Assembly (NCBI GenBank): GCA_903866275.1
Contig: CAIPMU010000002.1
Location: 62,001-126,000 of the forward strand
Origin: Vampirovibrio chlorellavorus
GTDB taxonomy: Bacteria; Cyanobacteriota; Vampirovibrionia; Vampirovibrionales; Vampirovibrionaceae
Direction of reading: 5' to 3'
Length of the DNA: 64,000 nt
The first letter of the stretch is position 1; every line of letters begins with the position of its first letter. Below, piece by piece: positions 52,452-60,754 of this stretch. A program made the translations under genes and the position numbers. The notes under the pieces were generated by a model, which did not search any database, was not told the DNA's origin, and worked only from the letters and a program-made list of their open reading frames with translations.

Positions 52452-54032
52452 TTAAATCACCGCCGGGATGCGGGGGCCGGAGGCCACCAGATGATCCACG
52501 TTCTGGAAGGTTTTGAAGTTTTCGATGAACATGCTGGCCAGTTGAATGGCTTTCTGGTCGTAAGCCGCTGTATCCGGCCATTGGCCGCGCGGGTTTAAAA
52601 TTTCTGCCGGGACGCCGGGGCAGGCTTTGGGGACCAGCACGTTAAAGATGGGATGCGGTTCAAATTCCTGTTTGTCTAGTTCGCCGTTGAGGGCTGCGGT
52701 TACCATCGCGCGGGTGTTGGGAATGCTGACCCGTTTGCCTACACCATAAGCTCCGCCTTGCCAGCCGGTATTGATGAGATACACGCTCACGTTGTGCTGC
52801 TTCAGGCGCTCCGTGAGGAGTTGCGCGTACACCGCAGCGGGTCGGGGCATAAAGGGCGCGCCAAAACATGTGGAAAACGCCGCCACGGGTTCAGTGATGC
52901 CCTGTTCGGTGCCTGCCAGCTTGCTGGTGTAGCCGCTGATAAAGTGATACTGGGCTTGTTCGTGTGTCAGTTTGGAAACGGCAGGCAACACGCCAAAGGC
53001 ATCGGCGGTGAGGAAGATCACCGCATTGGGGTGCCCGGCCATGCCCTTGGGCTCGGCGTTGTGGATATAGTCGATCGGGTAGGCCACCCGGCTGTTTTCG
53101 GTAATGGTATCGTCGTTATAATCAAAGCGACGGGTTTTGGTGTCCACGATAATATTTTCGGCCAGTGCGCCAAACTTTACCGCATCCCAGATTTCAGGCT
53201 CGTTTTCCCTGGAAAGGCGAATGGCCTTGGCGTAGCATCCGCCTTCAAAGTTGAACAGGCCGTTGGCCGACCAGCCGTGCTCGTCGTCGCCAATCAGGGT
53301 GCGTTCTGGGTCTGCCGAGAGCGTGGTTTTACCGGTGCCAGACAGGCCGAAGAAGACGGCGGATTTACCGTCGCTGCCCACATTCACCGAGCAGTGCATG
53401 GGGAACACGTTGCGTTCCGGCATTAAAAAGTTCATCACGCTGAAAATGGATTTCTTCATTTCGCCTGCGTAGCGTGTGCCGACCACCAGCACCATCTTTT
53501 TTTCCAGATTGAGCAAAATGGCCGCTTCCGAATGGGTGCCATCGGTGGCAGGGTCTAATTGCAGGCCGGGAGCGCTAATGACGGTAAATTCTGGCGAGAA
53601 CTGATGGAGCTGTTCGGCGTTGGGACGAATGAACAGCTGGTGGACAAACAGGTTGTGCGAGGCCAGCTCATTGATAAAACGCACGGTCAGGGCATACTGG
53701 GGATCGGCGCCCGCCAGACCGTCAAAGACATAGAGATCTTTATCCTGCAGGTAGGCCTGCACTTTTTTGAAAACCGTATCAAACACGGTGGGCGCGATGG
53801 GTGCGTTGATCATGCCCCAGTCAATGGCCGCATGCACATCGGGGGTGTCCACAATAAAGCGGTCTTTGGGCGCGCGACCGGTGAACTTACCGGTGTTCAC
53901 TGCTAATGTGCCGGTGTCGGAGAGGATGCCTTCCTGATTTGCCAGGGCCAGTTCCACCAGTTCGCTCACGGGGAGCTGGTAGCGTTGGGCGCCGGTGGTT
54001 TTCAGGCCGGAATAGGTAATGTAGTCATGCAT
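52452..54032 (-). CDS. pckA: Phosphoenolpyruvate carboxykinase (ATP)
   Basis: 526 residues, as usual for the ATP-dependent type. Motifs are the oxaloacetate-binding TGRAPKDRFIVD near residue 50, the metal-binding RYAGEMKKSIFSVMNFLMPE near 205, the P-loop FFGLSGTGKTTLSADP near 235 and LIGDDEHGW for the second metal. It converts oxaloacetate and ATP to phosphoenolpyruvate, the first committed step of gluconeogenesis from organic acids. GGAG lies eight bases upstream of the ATG. No other central-carbon genes are in the window. Confidence 0.96.
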   Translation of the reverse strand: MHDYITYSGLKTTGAQRYQLPVSELVELALANQEGILSDTGTLAVNTGKFTGRAPKDRFIVDTPDVHAAIDWGMINAPIAPTVFDTVFKKVQAYLQDKDLYVFDGLAGADPQYALTVRFINELASHNLFVHQLFIRPNAEQLHQFSPEFTVISAPGLQLDPATDGTHSEAAILLNLEKKMVLVVGTRYAGEMKKSIFSVMNFLMPERNVFPMHCSVNVGSDGKSAVFFGLSGTGKTTLSADPERTLIGDDEHGWSANGLFNFEGGCYAKAIRLSRENEPEIWDAVKFGALAENIIVDTKTRRFDYNDDTITENSRVAYPIDYIHNAEPKGMAGHPNAVIFLTADAFGVLPAVSKLTHEQAQYHFISGYTSKLAGTEQGITEPVAAFSTCFGAPFMPRPAAVYAQLLTERLKQHNVSVYLINTGWQGGAYGVGKRVSIPNTRAMVTAALNGELDKQEFEPHPIFNVLVPKACPGVPAEILNPRGQWPDTAAYDQKAIQLASMFIENFKTFQNVDHLVASGPRIPAVI

Positions 54033-54269
54033 CCTGTATCTCCTTCGGGTAAAAGCAAAAGCTACCAGACGACATTATATTAACTAATACACACATGAAA
54101 ACCAATGGAAGGACAGGATTGTCATTGCCGGTGCCGCATGCGCTTGGGGCTTGGCCTCTTCATGGGTCGCTGCTCTGGCGCTTGAAAGTGCGTGATGGCC
54201 GGGGTAAAGTAAATCCGGTTTTTATGCCGAAAGAGACATCCGTTATCATTCAGATAAGGCAAGACGGCA

Positions 54270-54524
54270 ATGCACGTTGAAGACCCCCGTTGGGACGACT
54301 ATGAGAACCGTTTTCGGGCCCTGGCCGGACGAGTGACTTTGCAAAAGGGCCCTCAGGCCGAAGCCGCTTCCGCTGAACTGATGTTGTGCCTGTATGGCGA
54401 TAATGGCCTCTCGTCGGAACAGGAGTTTGAGGTGCTGGCTCGATTGGAGCAGGCGGAGGAACGGCTGCGGGGAACCGAAGTGGTGACTGCCTACTGGGAA
54501 GACGTGCTGCTTTATTTGCCGTAG
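54270..54524 (+). CDS. Small acidic hypothetical protein
   Basis: 84 residues from an ATG with AAGG about ten bases upstream. The composition is acidic and helical (EAASAELMLCLYGDNGLSSE, LARLEQAEERLRGTEVV). No signal peptide or membrane helix. It ends 13 bases inside the convergent gene. I do not recognise a family; coding composition and start support a real gene. Confidence 0.6.
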   Translation: MHVEDPRWDDYENRFRALAGRVTLQKGPQAEAASAELMLCLYGDNGLSSEQEFEVLARLEQAEERLRGTEVVTAYWEDVLLYLP

Positions 54525-55042
54525 TTGTTTTTACGGGCTATGTGCTTGCTAAAGGCTTCGTAAAGCTCCTTGCCCACAATCGAGATCAAGGCTTCCTCCG
54601 CGTCTTCCCGCCCGGATTCCAGCGCGGTGAGGGCGATTTTTGTCATTTCGGCCTGCGCGGGTGCTTGTCCTAACTGGTAACAGACGGCAGAGTAGACCTG
54701 CAACAGCCCAAAGGTGTCGCCCAACTTGAATCCGATGACTGACAAGCCTTCCATGGGCATGGTGTACAGGTAGCCGATTGCCTTGTGTACATCGGGCGAT
54801 TCGTCGTACCAGCGCATTTTTTGGCTGCCAAACCGATACAGGGAGGTTAGCCCTTCCACGCCCAGGGAGTTCACGCGAGAGCTGAGCTTGTCTTTATTGG
54901 CCAGCTCTTTTCGCAGACGCTCGCAGAAATGGATCATGATCCGTGCGGCGAAATCGCGAATCTCAGGGTGTTGGGTTCCCTTGAGCTGCTCCAGTAGCCG
55001 GGTGCAGGCGGGCTCATTGTCGTACCATCGACGGTTCATCAT
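54512..55042 (-). CDS. Hypothetical helical protein (MNRRWYD-type)
   Basis: 176 residues from the ATG pair at 55042/55039, just after GAGAGAG; a longer frame starts at 55126. The start is MNRRWYDNEPACTRLLEQLK, then a long helical body with a second MRWYDESPDVHKAIGYLYTM, an internal echo of the first, and FGLLQVYSAVCYQLGQAP. The two WYD(N/E) motifs suggest a duplicated unit. No signal peptide. I have a memory, not verifiable here, of short proteins of Melainabacteria that begin in the same way. Function unknown. Confidence 0.75.
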   Translation of the reverse strand: MMNRRWYDNEPACTRLLEQLKGTQHPEIRDFAARIMIHFCERLRKELANKDKLSSRVNSLGVEGLTSLYRFGSQKMRWYDESPDVHKAIGYLYTMPMEGLSVIGFKLGDTFGLLQVYSAVCYQLGQAPAQAEMTKIALTALESGREDAEEALISIVGKELYEAFSKHIARKNNYGK

Positions 55043-55384
55043 TGCTCTCTCATCAACCTTTACCGGGGCAGACGTTTCAAAAATCCGTGGCATACTTTCT
55101 AACCCGGAACCGGGGGACAAAAACATGTTTTTTGAAACAGACTGTCTTCATTCTATTATGATACCTACTGGCCTTTGTGAGGAAGTCCTTGCTGAGGATG
55201 GCCTGAGATGCAGTCCAGTGCTGGGTGCCTGCATTGGCTGAATGGCTTTGGCCAGCGCTTGCATAGAGCCACGCTTCAGGACCGCACGACTTACTTTGAG
55301 GTAGAAACCCGCTGAAACAGCCAAAGTAGTTTACGTTTCAAGGCCGCAATTTTTTTAGAGATTAGAAACGAGAAAAGGGCGATT

Positions 55385-56371
55385 ATGATGCCGACATTAC
55401 AATCTGAAACACGCCAAACCGAAACCCAATTGGGCGAACAGATCCGGGCGTGTTACCACCAGCCGTTTATTGATTTGGTGTTTCAGGCTCAGACCGCTCA
55501 TCGGTTGTATCACCCTAAAAACGAAGTCCAGTTGTGCACACTGGCCAACATCAAATCGGGTAACTGTTCGGAAGATTGTGCGTATTGCCCGCAAAGTGCT
55601 CGGTACAACACCGATATCGAAAAATGGGATCTCCCCAGTCTCGATGAAATCCGTCAACAGGCTCAGGAGGCCAAGGCCAACGGGTCTACCCGTTTTTGCA
55701 TGGGCGCGGCCTGGCGCACCCCTCCGCATCAGAAGGCCTTTGATCATGTGCTTGGCATGGTGAAAGTCGTGGTGGAAGAAGAGATGGAAGCCTGCGTCAC
55801 GCTGGGTATGATCAACGCCGAGCAGGCCGTGGCCCTGAAAGCGGCTGGCCTGACCGCATACAATCACAACATCGATACCGCCCCCAGTTACTACCCGGAT
55901 GTGATTTCTACCCGGACCATTGAGGATCGGTTTGAGACGCTCAAATGCGTTGCCAAGGCAGGGATTCAGGTTTGCTGTGGTGGCATTTTGGGCATGGGTG
56001 AAACGCTGGCGCATCGTCTGGAATTTATTCAGACGTTAGTCGAGATGGAAGATACCCCGGAATCGGTGCCCATTAATTGTCTGGTGCCGGTGGAAGGCAC
56101 GCCGATGGCAGAGCAGCCGCCGGTTGATCCCATTGAGCTGGTGCGGACCATTGCCACAGTGCGCGTGTTTATGCCGGAAGCCAAAATTCGCCTGTCAGCG
56201 GGCCGCTTGACCATGAGCGATGAAACCCAAGCGCTCTGCTTTATGGCCGGGGCCAATTCGATTTTTACCGGCGAAAAATTGCTGACCACCAACAATCCCG
56301 GCATGAACCGGGATCAGGAATTACTGGCCAAGCTGGGCTTAACCCCACAAGCGGCCATCACTTCCGTTTAA
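55385..56371 (+). CDS. bioB: Biotin synthase
   Basis: 328 residues, standard length. The radical SAM motif is GNCSEDCAYCPQS near residue 59 (CxxxCxxC). Further conserved residues are in RFCMGAAWRTPP, YNHNIDTAPSYY, CCGGILGMGET and RLSAGRLTMSDETQALCFMA for the second cluster. The enzyme inserts sulfur into dethiobiotin. AAGGG lies about ten bases before the ATG. No other biotin genes are adjacent. Confidence 0.96.
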   Translation: MMPTLQSETRQTETQLGEQIRACYHQPFIDLVFQAQTAHRLYHPKNEVQLCTLANIKSGNCSEDCAYCPQSARYNTDIEKWDLPSLDEIRQQAQEAKANGSTRFCMGAAWRTPPHQKAFDHVLGMVKVVVEEEMEACVTLGMINAEQAVALKAAGLTAYNHNIDTAPSYYPDVISTRTIEDRFETLKCVAKAGIQVCCGGILGMGETLAHRLEFIQTLVEMEDTPESVPINCLVPVEGTPMAEQPPVDPIELVRTIATVRVFMPEAKIRLSAGRLTMSDETQALCFMAGANSIFTGEKLLTTNNPGMNRDQELLAKLGLTPQAAITSV

Positions 56372-56588
56372 AAAAACGTTTAGGGCTGATAGGTTGAATT
56401 GACCGGTTTTCGCGATCGTTTTGCTGTGGTTCAGGCTGCAGTTTATTTCAATGGGCTAGCAACAAAATTTTTGTTGGTGCGTTGTAATGAATGAAAGCTG
56501 AGCGCGTTCCTTTTGGATTGGCCTGCTGACTGGTTGGCTTATCGCTTTTGCTGACTGGGGTTTTATTGAGAAGATGGAGAAGAAGTTT

Positions 56589-57512
56589 ATGAATACCACA
56601 TCCCTTTTCCCGGTCCGTGCCCACCGCCTTACATTTGGTAATACACCTTCACAATCTTCGAGATCATCAACAGGATCCAATGGCCCTGCCCATGCTGAGC
56701 GTCAAGGTCTCTCTTCTGCAGCCTTGACCAGCTCTGTGGCTCAGCCCTCCCAATCACCCGCACCGACTGCTGAAGCCAAGGGTTTTTTCAAAACTCTACG
56801 CGATCGCGTTACGGGCGTTTTTACGAGTAAATCCCCGACTCCAGAGGCTGCTCCCTCAAGGGCGGATAGCAGGCCATCTTCTTCAGAGGCCTCTGTTTTC
56901 GGTTCTCAGCCTCCTTCTGAAGCGGGTGTGAAAGTTGGCTTGGTGTCTGATTCCGAAGATGAGCAAACCAGTGCTCAATCCGCAAAACCACGCAATGCGT
57001 CGGAAAAAGCCAAAGATATTATCACGGCCCTGGGTAATCGGATTATGCGTTTCATTAAAGATTTGGGCAAAGCGTTTACACGTTTGTTTCGCGTAAATAA
57101 GCCACAATCTGATTTTGACGCCCAATTTAAGGCATTGAGACAGAATTTCAAGCAGATCTTCAATGAAAAAGATATGGATGAGAGCTTGAAATATATCGGT
57201 GAACAAGTGGAAGAGGAGAAAGATTTGCTTCCAGATGTGCGGCAAGCATTTGAACCCTTGGTAGTAGCTTTCAAGACGGACGCGACCCGTAAAGCCTGGA
57301 TTGAGGATAATGTTACGAAAGGGCTGGAAGCGCTGAATAAAGCCCTATCAGTTCCAGAGAATCGAGAGGAATGCATGAAGCAGGTGCTTTTCCTTCCTGT
57401 TCGCAAAGCGCATGTGACAAGAAATCTCCACAATGCATTTCCCGGTTTGGTGCCACAACCAATGTCTCAATCTTGTCAGGGATCAAGTTCCAGTTTGCAC
57501 CCTAAAGCCTAA
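56589..57512 (+). CDS. Ser/Pro-rich protein with a helical C-terminal domain, unknown
   Basis: 307 residues from the ATG at 56589, with GGAGAAG close upstream; an in-frame ATG at 56574 adds five residues. Residues 1-140 are of low complexity, rich in Ser, Pro, Ala, Thr and Gln (SSRSSTGSNGPAHAERQG), with a short basic helix around 65-80 (FFKTLRDRVTGVF). Residues 140-290 are helical and charged (DIITALGNRIMRFIKDLGKA; FDAQFKALRQNFKQIFNEKD). No signal peptide and no membrane helix. Composition and layout recall secreted effectors of bacteria living on eukaryotes, but there is no direct evidence. Confidence 0.75.
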   Translation: MNTTSLFPVRAHRLTFGNTPSQSSRSSTGSNGPAHAERQGLSSAALTSSVAQPSQSPAPTAEAKGFFKTLRDRVTGVFTSKSPTPEAAPSRADSRPSSSEASVFGSQPPSEAGVKVGLVSDSEDEQTSAQSAKPRNASEKAKDIITALGNRIMRFIKDLGKAFTRLFRVNKPQSDFDAQFKALRQNFKQIFNEKDMDESLKYIGEQVEEEKDLLPDVRQAFEPLVVAFKTDATRKAWIEDNVTKGLEALNKALSVPENREECMKQVLFLPVRKAHVTRNLHNAFPGLVPQPMSQSCQGSSSSLHPKA

Positions 57513-57602
57513 AAAGTTGCTTGCTTCAGGTCGGTATCGGCTTTGAGTCGTTGATCTTTACCCGATGCGTTTTTTAGCAATAAACCCACCAAGCACAATT
57601 CA

Positions 57603-57634
57603 CGGGAAGTCTGTAAAGGACTTCCCGTTTGCTT
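57603..57634 (+). terminator. Terminator of the Ser/Pro-rich protein gene
   Basis: CGGGAAGTC, loop TGTAAAG, GACTTCCCG, then TTTGCTTT: a perfect nine-base stem 90 bases after the stop. Confidence 0.75.
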
Positions 57635-57803
57635 TGGATGGGCGCTGGGTTCTTGCTGGCAAGCGTTTGAACTCGGTACTGCCAGTCATTGGCTTTCTTT
57701 GTTCGTTCAAATCGAGTCACAGAGCTGCGATGGATAAGGGGTTATCCCGTGCCTGAGCATTCAGTGCAATGCAAGGGATCGAGCCTGAAAAACGGCCCCA
57801 ACT

Positions 57804-57838
57804 AAAAAAGAAGACATTCAAACGAATGTCTTCTTTTT
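57804..57838 (-). terminator. Terminator of the purA-tRNA-Lys unit
   Basis: AAAAAGAAGACATTC pairs with GAATGTCTTCTTTTT around AAAC. The stem directly adjoins the 3' end of the minus-strand tRNA, with T on the exit side. Confidence 0.85.
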
Positions 57839-57912
57839 GGTGCGAGTTCCGGGATTCGAACCCGGGACCTATCCCTTAAAAGGGGAGTGCTCTACCGCTG
57901 AGCTAAACTCGC
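57838..57912 (-). tRNA. tRNA-Lys (anticodon UUU)
   Basis: The minus strand folds into a full cloverleaf: acceptor GCGAGTT/AACTCGC, D stem GCTC/GAGC, anticodon loop CTTTTAA with TTT at positions 34-36, T arm CCGGG-TTCGAAT-CCCGG, and an encoded CCA. The first pair of the anticodon stem is a mismatch (C with T). It lies 107 bases after purA and is probably transcribed with it. Confidence 0.95.
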
Positions 57913-58018
57913 CTATGGCGCGGGTGATTTTACTGAGTAAAAACTGAGTGAGAGGGGGTAGTGCTCAGTAGTGAATAGACAGTATTCTATCGACTCAACG
58001 GCCCGCGTCAAGAAAAGA

Positions 58019-59359
58019 TTATGCGATTACCTTTTCGGGGGATGACAAGTGGCGTTTTCCACCACTGATCGGGTTCTCTAGCAAGATGGTCTGGTTCCGC
58101 TCCGGGCCCACGCTGACAATGGATAAACGGCAACCAATCAACGCGCTGATGCGGCTTAAATAGTTGCGCGCCTCGACGGGTAAATCTTCATACTGGCGCG
58201 TTTCTTTCACCGAGCCAGCCCAGCCCGGCCATGTTTCATAGACCGGTTCTACATGTTGCAGGGCGCGCAGCTGCGATGGAAACTGGGTAGTCTGCTCCCC
58301 GGTTTCCCGGTTGCGATATGCCACACAGATCTTCAGCTCTGGCATGCCGTCATAGACATCCAGCTTGGTGATGGCCAGCCCGTCCAGCCCGTTGACTTGC
58401 ACGCTATACTTGGCAATCACGGCATCAAACCAGCCGCATCGGCGAGGCCGGCCCGTGGTGGTGCCAAACTCCTGCCCGATTTCCAGCAGCTGGCGGCCAA
58501 TATCATCACTCAACTCGGTGGGGAAAGGGCCTTCGCCCACACGGGTGGTGTAGGCCTTCATCACGCCAATCACCCGGTCAATCTGGGTGGGGCCAACGCC
58601 GGAACCCGTGCAGGCCCCGCCCGCTGTGGCGTTCGAGCTGGTCACAAACGGATAAGTCCCGTAATCGACATCCAGCAAGGTACCTTGGGCGCCTTCAAAT
58701 AGAATGTTGTGGTTCTGGGCCAGGCTTTCATGTACCAAGCCCACGGTGTCGGCCACATAGGGGGCCAGCTTTTCGGCAAAGGGTTTGCACCAGGCCAACA
58801 GGTCATCCACGGTGTAAGTGGGCAGGTGAGGGTAACACTTGGCCAGCAGTTCAGCCTTTGCTTCCACGATTTGGGTCAGGCGCTCGCGCAGCACGGCTTC
58901 GGGTTCGTACAAATCGCCAATGCGCAAGCCGTAGCGGCCCACTTTATCCATGTAGGTGGGGCCAATGCCGCGCCCGGTGGTGCCAATCTTTTTCTCGGCC
59001 AGCGCGCTTTCTTGTGCCTGGTCCAAATCGGTGTGGAAGGGTAGGGTCAGGTGCGCCCGGTTGCTCACTTTCAGGTTGCTGGTGGCGTAACCCTTTTGTT
59101 GCAGGGCTTCAATCTCGTTGAGCAACACTTGCGGGTTGATCACGGTCCCATTACCAATCAGGCAGAGGGTATCGCCATACAACATGCCCGAAGGTACCAG
59201 GTGGAATTTGAATACATCCTCGCCGTGCTTGACGGTATGCCCGGCGTTACAGCCGCCCTGGCAGCGCACCACCACATCGGCCTCGGCAGCCAGCAGGTCG
59301 GTGATTTTTGCCTTGCCTTCGTCGCCCCATTGAGCGCCTACCACCACCACATTGGCCAT
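58019..59359 (-). CDS. purA: Adenylosuccinate synthetase
   Basis: 446 residues. The N-terminal GTP/IMP loop is VVVGAQWGDEGKAKITDLL; the usual sequence is GDEGKGK, so one Gly has become Ala. The IMP loop reads QGGCNAGHTV where the family has GGNNAGHT. Other marks are GTTGRGIGPTYMDK, LDVDYGTYPFVTSSN and TTGRPRRCGW, all canonical. It joins IMP and aspartate in the first step towards AMP. GGAGGA lies about nine bases upstream. Confidence 0.96.
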   Translation of the reverse strand: MANVVVVGAQWGDEGKAKITDLLAAEADVVVRCQGGCNAGHTVKHGEDVFKFHLVPSGMLYGDTLCLIGNGTVINPQVLLNEIEALQQKGYATSNLKVSNRAHLTLPFHTDLDQAQESALAEKKIGTTGRGIGPTYMDKVGRYGLRIGDLYEPEAVLRERLTQIVEAKAELLAKCYPHLPTYTVDDLLAWCKPFAEKLAPYVADTVGLVHESLAQNHNILFEGAQGTLLDVDYGTYPFVTSSNATAGGACTGSGVGPTQIDRVIGVMKAYTTRVGEGPFPTELSDDIGRQLLEIGQEFGTTTGRPRRCGWFDAVIAKYSVQVNGLDGLAITKLDVYDGMPELKICVAYRNRETGEQTTQFPSQLRALQHVEPVYETWPGWAGSVKETRQYEDLPVEARNYLSRISALIGCRLSIVSVGPERNQTILLENPISGGKRHLSSPEKVIA

Positions 59360-59749
59360 TGGATGATTCCTCCAGAACAGTTAGTTTGTGTAAATTTGAT
59401 TGTGTTTTGAAATAAACACGGGTCCAGTGAGGCAAGTGTTTTCGACAAACCCACGGGACGGGGCAAGGGGAGCGTCTGATTTCTAGCGATAAAGAGGAAA
59501 TGCAGACTTAAACACTCAAAAGCCAGAGGCAGTATAGGACAAGCCCAAAAGTGAGTCAATGCGCCTCGCGCCATAGTCCTGTCATGGGCCTGCTTCTGGT
59601 CCCTTGACTTTGACTGAATTGCGAGCTAAGCTTCAGCATGCTTATTTGTACCGGCAGCTTATTTGTATCGGGCTACGGTATACTATAAGAGAGAGACGCA
59701 GGTAGAATTTTCGCCAGCGTTTTGAGACAATTTCTGGAAAGAAACTTCT
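59360..59749. other. Intergenic region between purA and tRNA-Ser
   Basis: 390 bases with no gene. It holds a tandem 17-base repeat at 59640-59673 and a probable -10 TATACT at 59679-59684 for the tRNA-Ser, whose -35 is poor. Confidence 0.5.
59640..59673. repeat. Tandem 17-base repeat upstream of tRNA-Ser
   Basis: GCTTATTTGTACCGGCA followed at once by GCTTATTTGTATCGGGC, 14 of 17 bases identical. It is placed just upstream of the tRNA promoter region and could be a regulator site or chance duplication. Confidence 0.6.
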
Positions 59750-59839
59750 GGAGAGGTGGCTGAGTGGACGAAAGCGGCTTCCTGCTAAGAAGTTGTAGGG
59801 CCAAAAGCTCTACCGTGGGTTCGAATCCCACCCTCTCCG
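59750..59839 (+). tRNA. tRNA-Ser (anticodon GCU)
   Basis: Acceptor GGAGAGG/CCTCTCC, anticodon loop CTGCTAA with GCT, a long variable arm (TTGTAGGGCCAAAAGCTC) typical of class II tRNA-Ser, and T arm TGGG-TTCGAAT-CCCA. The CCA is not encoded; the discriminator is G. Confidence 0.95.
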
Positions 59840-59843
59840 AATT

Positions 59844-59875
59844 AAAAGACCTCTTCTCTGCAGAAGGGGTCTTTT
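59844..59875 (+). terminator. Terminator of tRNA-Ser
   Basis: AAAAGACCTCTTCT pairs with AGAAGGGGTCTTTT over 14 bases with one G-T wobble around CTGC. It starts four bases after the tRNA. Confidence 0.8.
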
Positions 59876-59918
59876 AATATGAATAGGGATTCGTTGTTTT
59901 GAGTGGATTGGCTTTTCG

Positions 59919-60281
59919 CTAGAGGGCCCGTGAGGTTTGCTCCGGCAGTAGCATTCCCAGTAGGCTGGTCATAATGGCCAATAACAGCGAGCCTCCCAAG
60001 GCGGCCAGGAAGTTTGCAACGGCAAAGCCCGGTACCAGCCATGCCACCAGCGCAAACAGTCCGGCGTTAATCACAAACGAGAACAGGCCCAGTGTTAAAA
60101 AGTTGAGCGGCAGCGTGAGCAGCACCAGCACGGGTTTGATGAAAAAGTTGACCAACCCCATCACCAGTGCGGCGATCATGGCTACCCCAAAACTATCAAT
60201 ATGAATGCCGGGCATAATGCGGCTGATGATTAACAAAATGGCGGCCGTAATGACCCAGTGTAAAATCAGTGAAAGCAGCAT
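59919..60281 (-). CDS. Small membrane protein, YvlD/phage holin family 4 type
   Basis: 120 residues with four hydrophobic segments: LILHWVITAAILLIISRIMP, SFGVAMIAALVMGLVNFFI, LVLLTLPLNFLTLGLFSFVI and LLLAIMTSLLGMLL. The phrase VNFFIKPVLVLLTLPLNFLT is the family landmark. Proteins of this group sit in the inner membrane and have no settled function; the holin label is historical. GGGGAG lies five bases before the ATG. Confidence 0.9.
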   Translation of the reverse strand: MLLSLILHWVITAAILLIISRIMPGIHIDSFGVAMIAALVMGLVNFFIKPVLVLLTLPLNFLTLGLFSFVINAGLFALVAWLVPGFAVANFLAALGGSLLLAIMTSLLGMLLPEQTSRAL

Positions 60282-60452
60282 AAAACTCCCCTTTGAACGA
60301 ATAGAATGCAGTGATTGATAGGCTTAGTATGCAGTCTGTCATCGGGATAGACAATTCCTCGGACGGCTAGTCTCCTCGTGCACTCAGGTAAGTTGCCCGT
60401 GCTCATCCACACCGTCAGCCTGCATGGCAGGTGGTTGGGAGCGGTCTGCGTG

Positions 60453-60635
60453 TTAGCGAATCTTGCGGTAGATGTAGCGATCGACATCGGCGGTCTGCTC
60501 GCTGGCATCTAGCCAGGCCAAAAATTCAGCCTGGGACAGTTGCAAACGGGCAAAATTGACCATTGCGGCGCTATCGGCAATGGTTACGGCTTTCGGGGTG
60601 CTGCTTTGGGCATTGTGGGGGTGAAGGTCACGCAT
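60453..60635 (-). CDS. Small hypothetical protein, 60 residues
   Basis: An ATG with AGGAG nine bases upstream opens a 60-residue frame: MRDLHPHNAQSSTP then AVTIADSAAMVNFARLQLSQ and WLDASEQTADVDRYIYRK. Two helical segments, no Cys, no membrane part. The strong ribosome binding site supports it. No family recognised. Confidence 0.6.
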   Translation of the reverse strand: MRDLHPHNAQSSTPKAVTIADSAAMVNFARLQLSQAEFLAWLDASEQTADVDRYIYRKIR

Positions 60636-60754
60636 GGTGGCTACTCCTGTGATGTTTATATCGTATTGATATAAAGGCCGAAGTCATCACAAAATTGCCC
60701 CACTTTTGGATTTTCCGAAAAACACAGGGGGCTGCCGCGTTGCCGACGGGAGTT

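Noticed and set aside
54205-54233. TAAA and GCCGAAAG before the small ORF at 54270 as a sigma-28 promoter
   Set aside because: The spacing is 17 instead of 15 bases, and the -10 is imperfect.
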